Shown: in pieces, positions 1-8,623 of the stretch
Layout: every line of letters begins with the position of its first letter
How positions within the stretch are numbered: position 1 is the first letter of the stretch
Assembly: GCF_900241005.1 (NCBI RefSeq)
Contig: NZ_OEST01000008.1
Span: forward strand, 1-64,000
From: Bacteroides cutis
GTDB taxonomy: Bacteria; Bacteroidota; Bacteroidia; Bacteroidales; Bacteroidaceae
Direction of reading: 5' to 3'
DNA: 64,000 bases
Made by a program: the position numbers and the translations under genes
Notes under the pieces: generated by a model
Seen by the model: the letters and a program-made list of their open reading frames with translations, nothing else
Databases searched by the model: none
What the model was told of the DNA's origin: nothing

Positions 1-109
1 GCTGAAATCGTATGGAAACGAATGCCAAAGAGCAGAAAAATGACAGGGTTCTTACACCGTTTCTGCCAGAATGTCAAACCATCGCTGCTCTCGTTCCCGA
101 AAGCGGATG

Positions 110-141
110 CAAAAGTAGGGCATTTGACAATAACACGCAAA
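110..141 (-). promoter_or_regulatory. Bacteroides-type promoter reading out of the window's left edge
   Basis: On the minus strand TTTG (141-138) is followed 20 nt later by TACTTTTG (117-110), matching the Bacteroides primary sigma factor consensus TTTG/N19-21/TAnnTTTG. Transcription would start near position 103 and run leftward. No start codon for a convincing reading frame is visible in the remaining 100 bases, so the gene it serves lies outside. Confidence 0.55.
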
Positions 142-194
142 TATATATGACTCTTTTTTTAAAAAAAAAATCAAACTTTTTGCTAATACGCTGA

Positions 195-417
195 CTGATA
201 AGGATGTTATAAAACATACCTTTCAAGAAAAGAAGAACAAAGACAAAGACAGAGCACATTATATATATATGCACGCGCGAAGAAAGCGTACATATTATAT
301 AATATACATACGCGCGGAAAGTGATTTCAAAAACAATGGTAGAGTTTTTATAAAAAGACTCGTCACACTTATGATGGTAGTAATGACATAAAAAAGCTAC
401 TAAACATAAATTATTTT
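195..417. other. intergenic stretch, no gene seen
   Basis: AT-rich spacer downstream of the DUF308 gene. It contains alternating TA runs flanked by CGCGCG-like blocks near 272-318 that could form a loose hairpin. I see no coding frame with a ribosome-binding site and no clear terminator. Confidence 0.4.
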
Positions 418-1002
418 TTAACCAATAATCTCCGCATCTTCAATAACATTGTCGGCCTCAGTAATCTTTCCAGATGTAACAGGTGTCTGAGGACGGCGGC
501 GCGTAAATTTAAACCAGTTTATCAGCTCGGAAACCGCATAAACCAAACTTGTGACTCCGATAATAATAAATACAGTTTTTTGCGCTCCGATGGGGTTAAA
601 CAACGCAATGAGTCCAGCTATCAAAATCAAAACAGGGACAATGTAGAATACACTGGGAACCAACATCCAACGACGAGCGGCAGCAAGAGAAGATATTTGC
701 TGAACTCCTCCCATCACAAGGATAAAGCCCAAAACGATTGTCAGGAATTTCGAAAAGAAGCCCGCCATAATAATGAGCAACAGTCCAAACAACAGGCTTC
801 CCACTCCTTCAATAGGAAAACGTTTCTTTACTTCAGCATTCTGCACAAGATATCCAATGATACTAATGAGCGATGGTATCAGAAAAACGACGCCAATCGT
901 TATTATAAAATACTCACCGGCACGATCAGGAAACATAACTAAAACCAAACCGATTATCAACGCGCATATAATACGCAAAAATGAAAAACTTAGTCCTTTC
1001 AT
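418..1002 (-). CDS. DUF308 / HdeD-like integral membrane protein
   Basis: A 194-residue protein made almost entirely of paired hydrophobic helices, about six membrane segments in residues 8-165, followed by a short basic loop (TRRRPQ) and an acidic cytoplasmic tail ending near EDAEIIG. This helix-pair layout is that of the DUF308 family, whose enterobacterial member HdeD is linked to acid resistance; no enzymatic motif is present and the role in Bacteroides is unknown. It starts with an ordinary ATG at 1002. A near-consensus -7 box (TATCTTCG on the minus strand, 1027-1020) lies just upstream, suggesting its own transcription. Family assignment is moderately sure, function is not. Confidence 0.7.
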   Translation of the reverse strand: MKGLSFSFLRIICALIIGLVLVMFPDRAGEYFIITIGVVFLIPSLISIIGYLVQNAEVKKRFPIEGVGSLLFGLLLIIMAGFFSKFLTIVLGFILVMGGVQQISSLAAARRWMLVPSVFYIVPVLILIAGLIALFNPIGAQKTVFIIIGVTSLVYAVSELINWFKFTRRRPQTPVTSGKITEADNVIEDAEIIG

Positions 1003-1067
1003 GAGTTTATGATTTTCTGCGAAGATACATTTTTATCCGAATAACTCCATACTAAAATTCCGAAAAA

Positions 1068-1175
1068 TCAATTTACATTCAGCCAGGCATTCAGGTCTTC
1101 GGCCACAAAAAGCCAGTAAAGTAGTAGTATTATTGCAATGACAACGCCTATGGTAACTAAATATTTTCTATTCAT
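1068..1175 (-). CDS. 35-residue single-span membrane peptide
   Basis: The frame reads MNRKYLVTIG, then a run of about 14 hydrophobic residues (VVIAIILLLYWLFV), then AEDLNAWLNVN and a TGA stop. A basic N-terminus, one membrane helix and a short polar C-terminus make a typical tiny membrane protein. A purine-rich stretch (AGAAAGGAATAAATTT) immediately before the ATG is a plausible ribosome-binding site. It lies 65 nt upstream of, and in the same direction as, the DUF308 gene. No function can be assigned. Confidence 0.5.
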   Translation of the reverse strand: MNRKYLVTIGVVIAIILLLYWLFVAEDLNAWLNVN

Positions 1176-1278
1176 AAATTTATTCCTTTCTATCTGTTTA
1201 TTAATAATAGCTTGTTTTCTCATTATAAAACAAAATTTCAAGAAAATTGTTCTTGTATTAAAAAAAAGTAAGATTTAG

Positions 1279-1309
1279 TTTGCTATTTAAAACAAAGTGC
1301 ATATATTTG
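1279..1309 (+). promoter_or_regulatory. promoter of the trp operon
   Basis: TTTG at 1279-1282 and TATATTTG at 1302-1309 are separated by exactly 19 nt, a full match to the Bacteroides consensus. The predicted start is near 1316, 18 nt before the trp leader peptide. Confidence 0.8.
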
Positions 1310-1333
1310 CTGCCGTTAAAAACAAAAAAGATA

Positions 1334-1396
1334 ATGAAAACTATATTCGTAAATACATATTGGTGGTGGCACTCGTTACAACTCCGACAGTCGTAA
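1334..1396 (+). CDS. trpL: trp operon leader peptide
   Basis: A 20-codon frame reading MKTIFVNTYWWWHSLQLRQS and a TAA stop, with three consecutive TGG codons at 1361-1369. It begins 18 nt after the predicted transcription start and ends 42 nt before the terminator hairpin in front of trpB. Clustered codons for the end product of the downstream pathway are the hallmark of an attenuation leader peptide. The frame is too short to be found by usual gene-length cut-offs. Confidence 0.88.
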   Translation: MKTIFVNTYWWWHSLQLRQS

Positions 1397-1438
1397 GGGA
1401 GCAGCGCTCGTATGTATATATAATATATTATAGAAATG

Positions 1439-1480
1439 AAAAGAGCCCTGTCGCAACCTTGCGACAGGGCTCTTTTCATT
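1439..1480 (+). terminator. trp attenuator terminator
   Basis: Perfect 16-bp inverted repeat: the arm 1439-1454 (AAAAGAGCCCTGTCGC) pairs with 1461-1476 across a 6-nt loop, and the 3' end runs into TTTTCATTT. It sits before any structural gene of the operon, as expected for an attenuator. Confidence 0.85.
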
Positions 1481-1643
1481 TAGCCATGCTTATCTTCCCA
1501 AATATTAAATCAAAAGGCAGCCGCAAACAGTCACTGAAATTGTGCACCCCATAAGCATAGCGATATTTTCTACCGAAAATATACACTTAATGAAAGGAAA
1601 AATAACATTACAAACAAAGTTAAATAGTAAAATCGAAAATAAA

Positions 1644-2828
1644 ATGAAAAGTTTTTTAGTTGACAAAGAAGGTTATTACGGAGAATTCGGTGGTGCATAC
1701 GTCCCCGAAATACTCCACAAATGTGTGGAAGAGCTACAGAAAACTTACCTCGAAGTGTTGCAGAGTGAAGACTTCAAGCGCGAATACGACCAGTTGTTAC
1801 GCGACTACGTAGGCCGTCCTTCCCCACTCTATCAGGCCCACCGTCTTTCTGAAAAGTATGGTTGCAAGATTTACCTAAAGCGTGAAGACCTGAACCATAC
1901 CGGTGCGCATAAAATAAATAACACCATCGGCCAGATATTGCTGGCACGCCGCATGGGCAAACATCGCATCATCGCCGAAACCGGTGCCGGACAACACGGA
2001 GTTGCCACCGCTACCGTATGTGCCCTGATGAATATGGAGTGTATCGTCTATATGGGCAAGACCGACGTGGAACGCCAACATGTCAATGTGGAAAAAATGA
2101 AAATGCTCGGCGCGACAGTGGTGCCCGTCACCAGTGGCAACATGACCCTGAAGGACGCCACCAACGAAGCCATCCGCGACTGGTGTTGCCATCCGTCGAA
2201 CACCTATTATATAATAGGCTCCACCGTAGGTCCGCATCCCTATCCCGACATGGTGGCATGTCTGCAATCCGTTATCAGCGAAGAAATCAAAAAACAACTC
2301 CAGGAAAAGGAAGGACGCGACTACCCCGATTACCTCATAGCCTGTGTAGGTGGTGGAAGTAATGCTGCCGGAACCATTTACCATTATATCGACGACAGCC
2401 GCGTACAGATAGTACTTGCCGAAGCCGGAGGCAAAGGTGTAGATACGGGTATGACCGCCGCCACCATTGCTCTCGGAAAAATGGGTATCATTCACGGCGC
2501 CCGTACATACGTTATTCAAAATGAGGACGGTCAGATAGAAGAGCCCTATTCCATTTCCGCCGGACTGGATTATCCGGGTATTGGACCCATGCACGCCAAT
2601 CTCGCCGCCCAAAAGCGTGCCATCGTATTGTCGGTAAATGACGATGAAGCTATCCGTGCAGCCTACGAATTGACGAAACTGGAAGGTATCATTCCTGCCC
2701 TGGAAAGCGCTCATGCCCTCGGTACTCTAGAGAAACTGAATTTCAAATCGGAGGATGTAGTGGTGCTGACAGTTTCGGGCCGGGGAGATAAGGATATAGA
2801 AACATACTTAAATTATGCTCAACTATGA
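1644..2828 (+). CDS. trpB: tryptophan synthase beta chain
   Basis: TrpB (394 residues from the ATG at 1644) is the PLP subunit that condenses indole with L-serine to L-tryptophan, working in the cytoplasm as an alpha2-beta2 complex with TrpA. The N-terminal [20 protein letters not shown] is family-typical. HTGAHKINN near residue 85 holds the PLP lysine, and GGGSNAAG near residue 235 is the phosphate-binding loop. The frame is open upstream to 1542, but the family length and the in-frame ATG at 1644 support this start. It is the first structural gene of the operon and its stop overlaps the trpE start (ATGA). Confidence 0.96.
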   Translation: MKSFLVDKEGYYGEFGGAYVPEILHKCVEELQKTYLEVLQSEDFKREYDQLLRDYVGRPSPLYQAHRLSEKYGCKIYLKREDLNHTGAHKINNTIGQILLARRMGKHRIIAETGAGQHGVATATVCALMNMECIVYMGKTDVERQHVNVEKMKMLGATVVPVTSGNMTLKDATNEAIRDWCCHPSNTYYIIGSTVGPHPYPDMVACLQSVISEEIKKQLQEKEGRDYPDYLIACVGGGSNAAGTIYHYIDDSRVQIVLAEAGGKGVDTGMTAATIALGKMGIIHGARTYVIQNEDGQIEEPYSISAGLDYPGIGPMHANLAAQKRAIVLSVNDDEAIRAAYELTKLEGIIPALESAHALGTLEKLNFKSEDVVVLTVSGRGDKDIETYLNYAQL

Positions 2829-4225
2829 AAACCTACAACTACACCACCGTCAGCCGTACCATACTCGGCGACCTGCACACTCCGGTGAGCACTTATCTGA
2901 AAGTACGTGACATCTTTCCGCAAAGCGCACTCATGGAAAGTTCCGACTATCACGGCAGTGAAAACAACCGTTCCTTCATCGGTCTCTGTCCCGTAGCAAG
3001 TGTCAGCATAGACCACGGTATCGCCATCTTCCGCCTGCCCGACGGAACACGCGAAGAACACCTCGTGACCGATGAATATCGCGTAGAAAACGCACTCAGT
3101 GACTTTCTGAACCGCTTCAAGGCAGAGGGTGAGTACAGCAATTATTGCGGACTTTATGGCTATACCTCCTTTAATGCTATCCGTTATTTTGAAAACATCC
3201 CTGTGAAAGATAGTCGCGAAGCCACCAATGATGCACCCGACATGCTATACATATTATATAAGTATCTCATCGTCTTCAACGATTTCAAAAACGAGATGTT
3301 ACTACTTGAAATGCTTGTACCAGGAGAAACCAGCGAATTGGACAAGGTACAGAAGGCCATCTACAACCGCAACTACACCGCATACGACTTTCGTGCAGTG
3401 GGTGAAACCACTTCTCCGCTGACCGACGAGGAGCATAAAACGAACATCCGCCAAGGCATAGCACATTGTCTGCGCGGAGACGTCTTCCAGATTGTACTTT
3501 CCAGACGTTTCGAGCAGCATTTCGTGGGCGATGACTTCAAGCTATATCGTGCCCTACGCAGTATCAATCCCTCTCCTTACCTGTTCTACTTCGATTTCGG
3601 CGGTTTCCGCATCTTCGGTTCGTCACCCGAAACGCATTGCCGCATCGAAGGCAGGCATGCCTATATCGACCCTATCGCCGGAACTACCCGGCGTACCGGA
3701 AACCCGGAGCAAGACGCTGTCAACGCGCAATATCTGCACGATGACCCGAAAGAAAATGCAGAGCACGTGATGCTTGTAGACCTTGCCCGCAACGACCTCA
3801 GCCGTAATTGTCACGACGTAAAAGTGGACTTCTACAAGGATATGCAATATTACAGCCATGTCATCCACCTGGTGAGCCGTGTCTGTGGTACGTTGAACGA
3901 AGATGCGAATACAATCAAGGCATTCATCGATACTTTCCCTGCCGGGACATTGAGTGGTGCACCCAAAGTACGTGCCATGCAGCTCATCAGCGAGCTGGAA
4001 CCGCACAACCGTGGTGCTTATGGCGGATGCATCGGTTTTATCGGACTGAACGGCAGTTTGAATCAGGCGATCACCATACGTACCTTTGTCAGCCGTAATG
4101 GTGTACTCTGGTTTCAGGCAGGTGGTGGCATTGTTGCCAAAAGTAACGAAGAATATGAATTGCAAGAAGTAAACAATAAACTGGGGGCTCTAAAGAAAGC
4201 CATTGAAATGGCAGAAAAGATGTAA
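2825..4225 (+). CDS. trpE: anthranilate synthase component I
   Basis: TrpE (466 residues) converts chorismate to anthranilate using ammonia delivered by TrpG, the committed step of tryptophan synthesis. The C-terminal chorismate-binding domain shows [20 protein letters not shown] and [14 protein letters not shown]. The N-terminal part has the short LMESS segment where the LLES feedback motif of Trp-sensitive enzymes normally sits, which suggests end-product inhibition. Start and preceding stop overlap by four bases, consistent with translational coupling to trpB. An 87-nt gap separates it from trpG. Confidence 0.95.
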   Translation: MKTYNYTTVSRTILGDLHTPVSTYLKVRDIFPQSALMESSDYHGSENNRSFIGLCPVASVSIDHGIAIFRLPDGTREEHLVTDEYRVENALSDFLNRFKAEGEYSNYCGLYGYTSFNAIRYFENIPVKDSREATNDAPDMLYILYKYLIVFNDFKNEMLLLEMLVPGETSELDKVQKAIYNRNYTAYDFRAVGETTSPLTDEEHKTNIRQGIAHCLRGDVFQIVLSRRFEQHFVGDDFKLYRALRSINPSPYLFYFDFGGFRIFGSSPETHCRIEGRHAYIDPIAGTTRRTGNPEQDAVNAQYLHDDPKENAEHVMLVDLARNDLSRNCHDVKVDFYKDMQYYSHVIHLVSRVCGTLNEDANTIKAFIDTFPAGTLSGAPKVRAMQLISELEPHNRGAYGGCIGFIGLNGSLNQAITIRTFVSRNGVLWFQAGGGIVAKSNEEYELQEVNNKLGALKKAIEMAEKM

Positions 4226-4312
4226 GTGTACAGTGTCCCCGGCAAAATCACCATTCGGCATACACACAAATTATCATTTAATTAACAAATTACTCAGTAA
4301 ATACAGATAATA

Positions 4313-4933
4313 ATGAAAATAGTAATCATTGATAATTACGATTCGTTCACCTATAACCTGGCACATCTGGTGAAAGAGCTTGGTGTAAATGTGGAAGTAC
4401 TTCGCAATGACCGGTTTAAACTTGAAGAATTGGAAAAGTACGATAAAATTATTCTTTCCCCCGGTCCCGGTATTCCCGAAGAAGCAGGGTTATTGCTGGA
4501 TGTTATCCATACTTATAAAGGAAAAAAGCCCATACTTGGTGTCTGTTTGGGCGAACAAGCCATCGGGCAAGCGTTCGGTGGAAAGTTGAGCAATCTGAGC
4601 GACGTGTTCCATGGGGTACAAACAACTGTAAAAATTAAAGAAGGAAACGGCAAGTTCAAAGATATTTCCAGAGAGAGTAAGGAGAATTCGATTGCAGAAG
4701 ACTACATCTTCCGTGACCTTCCCGAAAAAATTCCTGTAGGGCGATATCACTCTTGGGTAGTCGATACGGAAGGGCTTCCCGACGAACTTGCCGTGACCGC
4801 CATCAGTCCCGAGGGACAGATTATGGCATTGAAACACCGGAAATATGATATACATGGTATCCAGTTCCATCCCGAATCAGTGCTGACCCCTGATGGAAAA
4901 AAGATTATGGAAAACTGGCTGAATCATAGCTGA
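4313..4933 (+). CDS. trpG: anthranilate synthase component II (glutamine amidotransferase)
   Basis: A 206-residue class I glutamine amidotransferase that releases ammonia from glutamine for TrpE. The oxyanion region LSPGPGIPEEAG, the nucleophile in LGVCLGEQAIGQAFGG (about residue 80) and the His-Glu pair in GIQFHPESVLT are all present. Compared with a standard 190-residue TrpG there is a somewhat longer charged segment around residues 110-140 before VGRYHSW. It lies directly after trpE and has no neighbouring pabB, so the tryptophan role is favoured over folate. Confidence 0.94.
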   Translation: MKIVIIDNYDSFTYNLAHLVKELGVNVEVLRNDRFKLEELEKYDKIILSPGPGIPEEAGLLLDVIHTYKGKKPILGVCLGEQAIGQAFGGKLSNLSDVFHGVQTTVKIKEGNGKFKDISRESKENSIAEDYIFRDLPEKIPVGRYHSWVVDTEGLPDELAVTAISPEGQIMALKHRKYDIHGIQFHPESVLTPDGKKIMENWLNHS

Positions 4934-5065
4934 TGCAGAATTTGTAATGATGCACTTCAATGAGACAGATTTAAGAAATATTTTTAACCGTATATCATAA
5001 ATGTACCTATGTGCCACAATCAAAGGATGCGGCACAACCGTAGAAAATAAATCGTAAACAAACAG

Positions 5066-6061
5066 ATGAAAGCAATATTAACCCGTCTCTTCAACCATGA
5101 AGAGCTCACTTCGGAGGAAACCAAACAGATACTCCTCAATATCACCCGGGAAATGTATCCCGAAGCACAGATAGCAGCATTACTCACTGTCTTTCAGATG
5201 CGCGGCATCACCGTAGATGAGCTTATCGGTTTCCGCGAAGCGCTTATGGAGACTCGTATACCGATAAACTTCGCGCCTTATCGTCCCATCGATATCGTGG
5301 GCACCGGCGGCGACGGAAAAAACACATTCAATATCTCTACGTGTGCCTGTTTTGTGGTAGCAGGAGCCGGATATAAAGTAGCCAAGCATGGCAATTACGG
5401 AGCAACTTCCGTCAGCGGAGCCAGTAATGTCATCGAACAGCACGGGGTTCGTTTCACCAACAACCCCGATACCCTGAAACGCAGTATGGAAGAATGCAAT
5501 ATCGCATACCTACACGCACAACTATTCAATCCGGCAATGAAATTTGTAGGACCTGTACGCAAGGCGTTAGGGGTACGTACACTGTTCAACCTGCTGGGTC
5601 CTTTGGTGAATCCCTGCAAACCGGCTTATCAATTACTCGGCGTGGCAGACCTCTCACAGATGCGTCTTTACACGAATGTGTTCTATAAACTCGGCATCGA
5701 CTTTGCCGTTGTCAATAGCCTGGACAGTTACGATGAAATCTCCCTGACGGACGAGTTTAAAGTGATGACACGTCACTATGAGCGCATCTATCGTCCGCAA
5801 GCCCTCGGTTTCAGCGATGCACGTCCCGAAGAACTCTTCGGAGGTGCTTGTAAAGAAGATGCCGCTCGTATTTTCGATAATATTCTGACGAACCATGCCA
5901 CTCCCGCCCAAGCGCAGTGCGTCATAGTGAATGCCGCATTTGCCATCCAGGTGATGGAACCGGATAAGGAAATAGATGAGTGTATCGCCATTGCCCGTAA
6001 ATCGCTGGAAAGTGGACAGGCATTGAAAACATTGAAAAAATTTATTGAAATAAACAGTTAA
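5066..6061 (+). CDS. trpD: anthranilate phosphoribosyltransferase
   Basis: TrpD (331 residues) transfers the phosphoribosyl group of PRPP to anthranilate. The PRPP/phosphate loop GTGGDGKNTFNIST lies near residue 81 and is followed by KHGNYGATSVSGASNVIE and by RTLFNLLGPLVNP, all family signatures. Length is normal. The 132-nt gap from trpG carries no other gene; the start is preceded by the AAATCGTAAACAAACAG type of leader often seen in front of Bacteroides genes. Confidence 0.96.
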   Translation: MKAILTRLFNHEELTSEETKQILLNITREMYPEAQIAALLTVFQMRGITVDELIGFREALMETRIPINFAPYRPIDIVGTGGDGKNTFNISTCACFVVAGAGYKVAKHGNYGATSVSGASNVIEQHGVRFTNNPDTLKRSMEECNIAYLHAQLFNPAMKFVGPVRKALGVRTLFNLLGPLVNPCKPAYQLLGVADLSQMRLYTNVFYKLGIDFAVVNSLDSYDEISLTDEFKVMTRHYERIYRPQALGFSDARPEELFGGACKEDAARIFDNILTNHATPAQAQCVIVNAAFAIQVMEPDKEIDECIAIARKSLESGQALKTLKKFIEINS

Positions 6062-6092
6062 TCACACTCCCATTTATAAAAACATCAGGGCA

Positions 6093-6947
6093 ATGAAAGA
6101 TATATTATCCGAAATAATAAAGCATAAACGTATAGAAGTGGAAATGCAAAAACAGGCTATTTCATCGGAACATTTACGCGCACAAGTAGACGTTCTAATG
6201 AATGAAAACTCACCCCGGCGCAGTATGAAAAAAGCACTTGCCGCTTCTACTACCGGCATTATCGCCGAGTTCAAACGTCGTTCTCCGTCCAAAGGATGGA
6301 TATACGAAGCTGCCGATGCCGAACAGATTCCAGCAGCATACGAAGCTGCCGGTGCTTCCGCAATTTCCATTCTGACGGATGAGAAATATTTCGGAGGTTC
6401 CTTACGCGATATCCGTATCGCCCGACCACTCGTCAACAGTCCTATTCTTCGCAAAGATTTCATCATTGACGAGTATCAATTGTTCCAAGCACGGATTGTA
6501 GAAGCAGATGCCATATTGTTGATAGCCGCTTGTCTCAGCCGGGAAGAATGCTCTCGACTCACTGCCCGGGCACACGCTCTTGGCCTGGAAGTATTGCTCG
6601 AAATCCACTCCCCCTCCGAACTCAGCTATATCAGTCAGGAAATAGATATGATAGGTATAAACAATCGCAATCTCGGTACCTTCGTTACGGATGTGGAGAA
6701 TTCCTTCCGTCTAGCCGGACAACTCAGTCAAGCCGTCGTCCACTCACATGAGCCCTCTGCCAAAATCCCGGAAAACCTCCCGCTACTCGTTTCAGAAAGT
6801 GGTATTACCCATCCGGAAACGATCCGCAAGCTTCGTATGACCGGTTTCCGCGGTTTTCTTATGGGAGAAACATTTATGAGAACGGAACATCCCGAAAACA
6901 CGTTGAAAGAATTCATATCACAAACCTATCCAACACAAGGATACTAA
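6093..6947 (+). CDS. trpC: indole-3-glycerol-phosphate synthase
   Basis: TrpC (284 residues) closes the indole ring, producing indole-3-glycerol phosphate from the carboxyphenylamino deoxyribulose phosphate made by TrpF. The (beta/alpha)8 signatures IIAEFKRRSPSKG (catalytic lysine region), SILTDEKYFGGSL, ILRKDFIIDEYQ, GINNRNL and VSESGI appear in the expected order. It is a separate gene rather than a TrpC-TrpF fusion as in E. coli. It begins 31 nt after trpD. Confidence 0.96.
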   Translation: MKDILSEIIKHKRIEVEMQKQAISSEHLRAQVDVLMNENSPRRSMKKALAASTTGIIAEFKRRSPSKGWIYEAADAEQIPAAYEAAGASAISILTDEKYFGGSLRDIRIARPLVNSPILRKDFIIDEYQLFQARIVEADAILLIAACLSREECSRLTARAHALGLEVLLEIHSPSELSYISQEIDMIGINNRNLGTFVTDVENSFRLAGQLSQAVVHSHEPSAKIPENLPLLVSESGITHPETIRKLRMTGFRGFLMGETFMRTEHPENTLKEFISQTYPTQGY

Positions 6948-6983
6948 GAACCTCTGTCGTTGAAACAAAAAAAGAATAACGCC

Positions 6984-7640
6984 ATGAATAAGATTATCAA
7001 AGTATGCGGAATGACCGAAGCGGAAAATATTCGCAATGTAGAACAACTGGGTGTCAACATGATTGGGTTTATCTTTTACCCCAAATCTCCCCGTTACCTA
7101 TACGAGATACCTGAGTATCTGCCCGTTCACGCCAAGCGTGTCGGTGTCTTTGTAAATGAGACGAAAGAGAATATCCTGATGTATGCCGATCGTTTCAGTC
7201 TGAATTACATCCAATTGCACGGCAAAGAATCTCCTGAGTATTGCCGTTCATTATATAATAACGGTCTGCATATCATTAAAACTTTCTCTATATCCTCGCC
7301 CAAAGATTTAGCAGTGACAACTGCCTATCAGGGGTTATGTGATTACTATTTGTTTGATACCAAAAGTCCGCAGTTCGGTGGTTCCGGCAGTCAGTTCGAC
7401 TGGAACATACTGAAATTCTATAATGGCATCACGTCTTTCCTACTTAGCGGTGGCATCAACTCATACAGTGTCAAGGCTCTTAAAGAGTTCCATCATCATC
7501 GGTTTGCTGGTATCGACATCAACAGTCGCTTTGAAATCGCCCCGGGCATAAAAGATGTAGAACGTATCCGATGTTTCTTAAAAGAGCTGAAAGAAGATTT
7601 CACCACAGATAGCACGTTCAGCATAAGTGAAACCGATTAA
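6984..7640 (+). CDS. trpF: phosphoribosylanthranilate isomerase
   Basis: TrpF (218 residues) performs the Amadori rearrangement of phosphoribosylanthranilate. KVCGMTEAENI at the N-terminus carries the catalytic cysteine, FVNETKENI and LHGKESPEYC follow, and FLLSGGINSYSV and GIDINSRFEIAPGIKD form the phosphate-binding end. The ATG at 6984 is chosen; the frame stays open to a TTG at 6960 but the family begins right at this Met. It lies 36 nt after trpC and before trpA. Confidence 0.94.
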   Translation: MNKIIKVCGMTEAENIRNVEQLGVNMIGFIFYPKSPRYLYEIPEYLPVHAKRVGVFVNETKENILMYADRFSLNYIQLHGKESPEYCRSLYNNGLHIIKTFSISSPKDLAVTTAYQGLCDYYLFDTKSPQFGGSGSQFDWNILKFYNGITSFLLSGGINSYSVKALKEFHHHRFAGIDINSRFEIAPGIKDVERIRCFLKELKEDFTTDSTFSISETD

Positions 7641-7692
7641 TACAGCCTTTTTCTGTAGCAAAAAATATGAACCTTATAACAATAAAATTAAA

Positions 7693-8481
7693 ATGAATCG
7701 TATTAACCAACTTTTCCAAGACACTCCCCAAAATCTGTTGTCCATCTATTTCTGTGCCGGATGTCCCACCCTTGAAGGTACTGCCGAGGTTATTCGTACC
7801 CTCGAAAAGAATGGTGTCAACATGATAGAAATCGGTATCCCTTTCAGTGATCCGATGGCCGACGGTATCGTTATTCAGAATGCAGCTACCTGCGCTCTGC
7901 GAAACGGCATGTCCCTACGCCTTCTCTTTGAACAACTGAGAGATATCCGTCGCGACGTACATATACCCCTTATCCTCATGGGTTACCTCAATCCCATCAT
8001 GCAATTCGGCTTCGAAGCTTTCTGTAAACAATGTACAGTGTGCGGCATCGATGGTGTCATCATCCCTGACCTTCCTTTCAAAGATTATGAAAAAAATTAC
8101 AAAACCATATCACAAAAATATGATATCCGCGTCATCATGCTCATCACTCCCGAAACCTGTGAAGCACGAATCCGCGAAATAGATGTTCATACCGACGGCT
8201 TCATCTACATGGTTTCCTCGGCCGCCACCACAGGCGTACAGAAAGATTTCGACACACAGAAACAAGCTTATTTCAAGAAAATTCAAGCTATGAATTTACG
8301 AAATCCACGCATGATAGGTTTCGGTATCAGTAATAAACAAACTTTTGACTCCGCCTGTGCCAACTCTTCCGGTGCCATCATCGGGAGCCGTTTCGTGAGC
8401 CTGCTTAATGAAAGCAAAGGAGATGCAGAAAAAGCGATCAGGCAGTTAAAAATGGAAATTAACGAAACGGAACAGGGGTGA
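7693..8481 (+). CDS. trpA: tryptophan synthase alpha chain
   Basis: TrpA (262 residues) cleaves indole-3-glycerol phosphate and passes indole to TrpB. The signature EIGIPFSDPMADGIVIQ holds one catalytic acid, GVIIPDLPF the other, and GFGISNKQT the phosphate site. The reading frame is open back to 7627, overlapping trpF, but the ATG at 7693 preceded by AAATTAAA fits the family N-terminus (MNRINQLFQD). It is the last gene of the operon; trpA and trpB thus lie at opposite ends, which is usual in Bacteroides. Confidence 0.95.
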   Translation: MNRINQLFQDTPQNLLSIYFCAGCPTLEGTAEVIRTLEKNGVNMIEIGIPFSDPMADGIVIQNAATCALRNGMSLRLLFEQLRDIRRDVHIPLILMGYLNPIMQFGFEAFCKQCTVCGIDGVIIPDLPFKDYEKNYKTISQKYDIRVIMLITPETCEARIREIDVHTDGFIYMVSSAATTGVQKDFDTQKQAYFKKIQAMNLRNPRMIGFGISNKQTFDSACANSSGAIIGSRFVSLLNESKGDAEKAIRQLKMEINETEQG

Positions 8482-8490
8482 TAAAGTAAA

Positions 8491-8548
8491 AGGGCGATCA
8501 GGTGGCTGTATTACGTTATCACTCTATCTTATCGCCCTACCACTTTTT
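8491..8548 (+). terminator. candidate terminator after the trp operon
   Basis: AGGGCGAT (8491-8498) pairs with ATCGCCCT (8531-8538), and ACCACTTTTT follows. The loop is long (32 nt), and part of it, TTATCAC at 8516-8522, can also pair with GTGATAA (8478-8484) at the trpA stop, so the real fold may be more complex. Confidence 0.45.
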
Positions 8549-8585
8549 AATTATCATCTCCCACAACTTTTCCATAACTTTTATG

Positions 8586-8593
8586 TATCTTTG
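8586..8593 (+). promoter_or_regulatory. -7 box for the asparaginase gene
   Basis: TATCTTTG matches TAnnTTTG; no clean TTTG is seen 19 nt upstream. It places transcription start near 8600 and so supports the downstream ATG at 8624 rather than an earlier one. Confidence 0.5.
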
Positions 8594-8623
8594 TGCCCGA
8601 AAAACAACAAAAGCAAGGCATTT

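Larger units (their letters stand above)
1316..1480 (+). promoter_or_regulatory. trp attenuator leader (Bacteroid-trp type)
   Basis: The leader transcript holds a Trp-rich leader peptide (1334-1396) followed by a strong terminator hairpin (1439-1476). CGACAG at 1385-1390, in the last leader codons, repeats the CGACAG of the terminator 3' arm (1462-1467). It could therefore pair with CTGTCG at 1448-1453 in the 5' arm and act as an antiterminator. A ribosome stalled at the Trp codons (1361-1369) would leave 1385-1390 free, allowing read-through when Trp is scarce. Trp leaders of this layout are known in Bacteroidetes as the Bacteroid-trp RNA motif; the exact pairing here is my inference. Confidence 0.8.

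Noticed and set aside
12..194. 60-codon plus-strand frame at the left edge
   Set aside because: It crosses the consensus minus-strand promoter at 110-141, ends in a poly-Lys stretch caused by an A-run and has no ribosome-binding site.
1297..1554. 85-codon frame across the trp leader
   Set aside because: It runs through the -7 box and the attenuator hairpin in a different frame from the Trp-rich peptide; the leader peptide explains the region better.
1875..2714. Long open frame of 279 codons on the minus strand inside trpB
   Set aside because: It is fully antisense to a well-conserved gene, has no ribosome-binding site and no recognisable protein pattern; such frames arise from codon bias.
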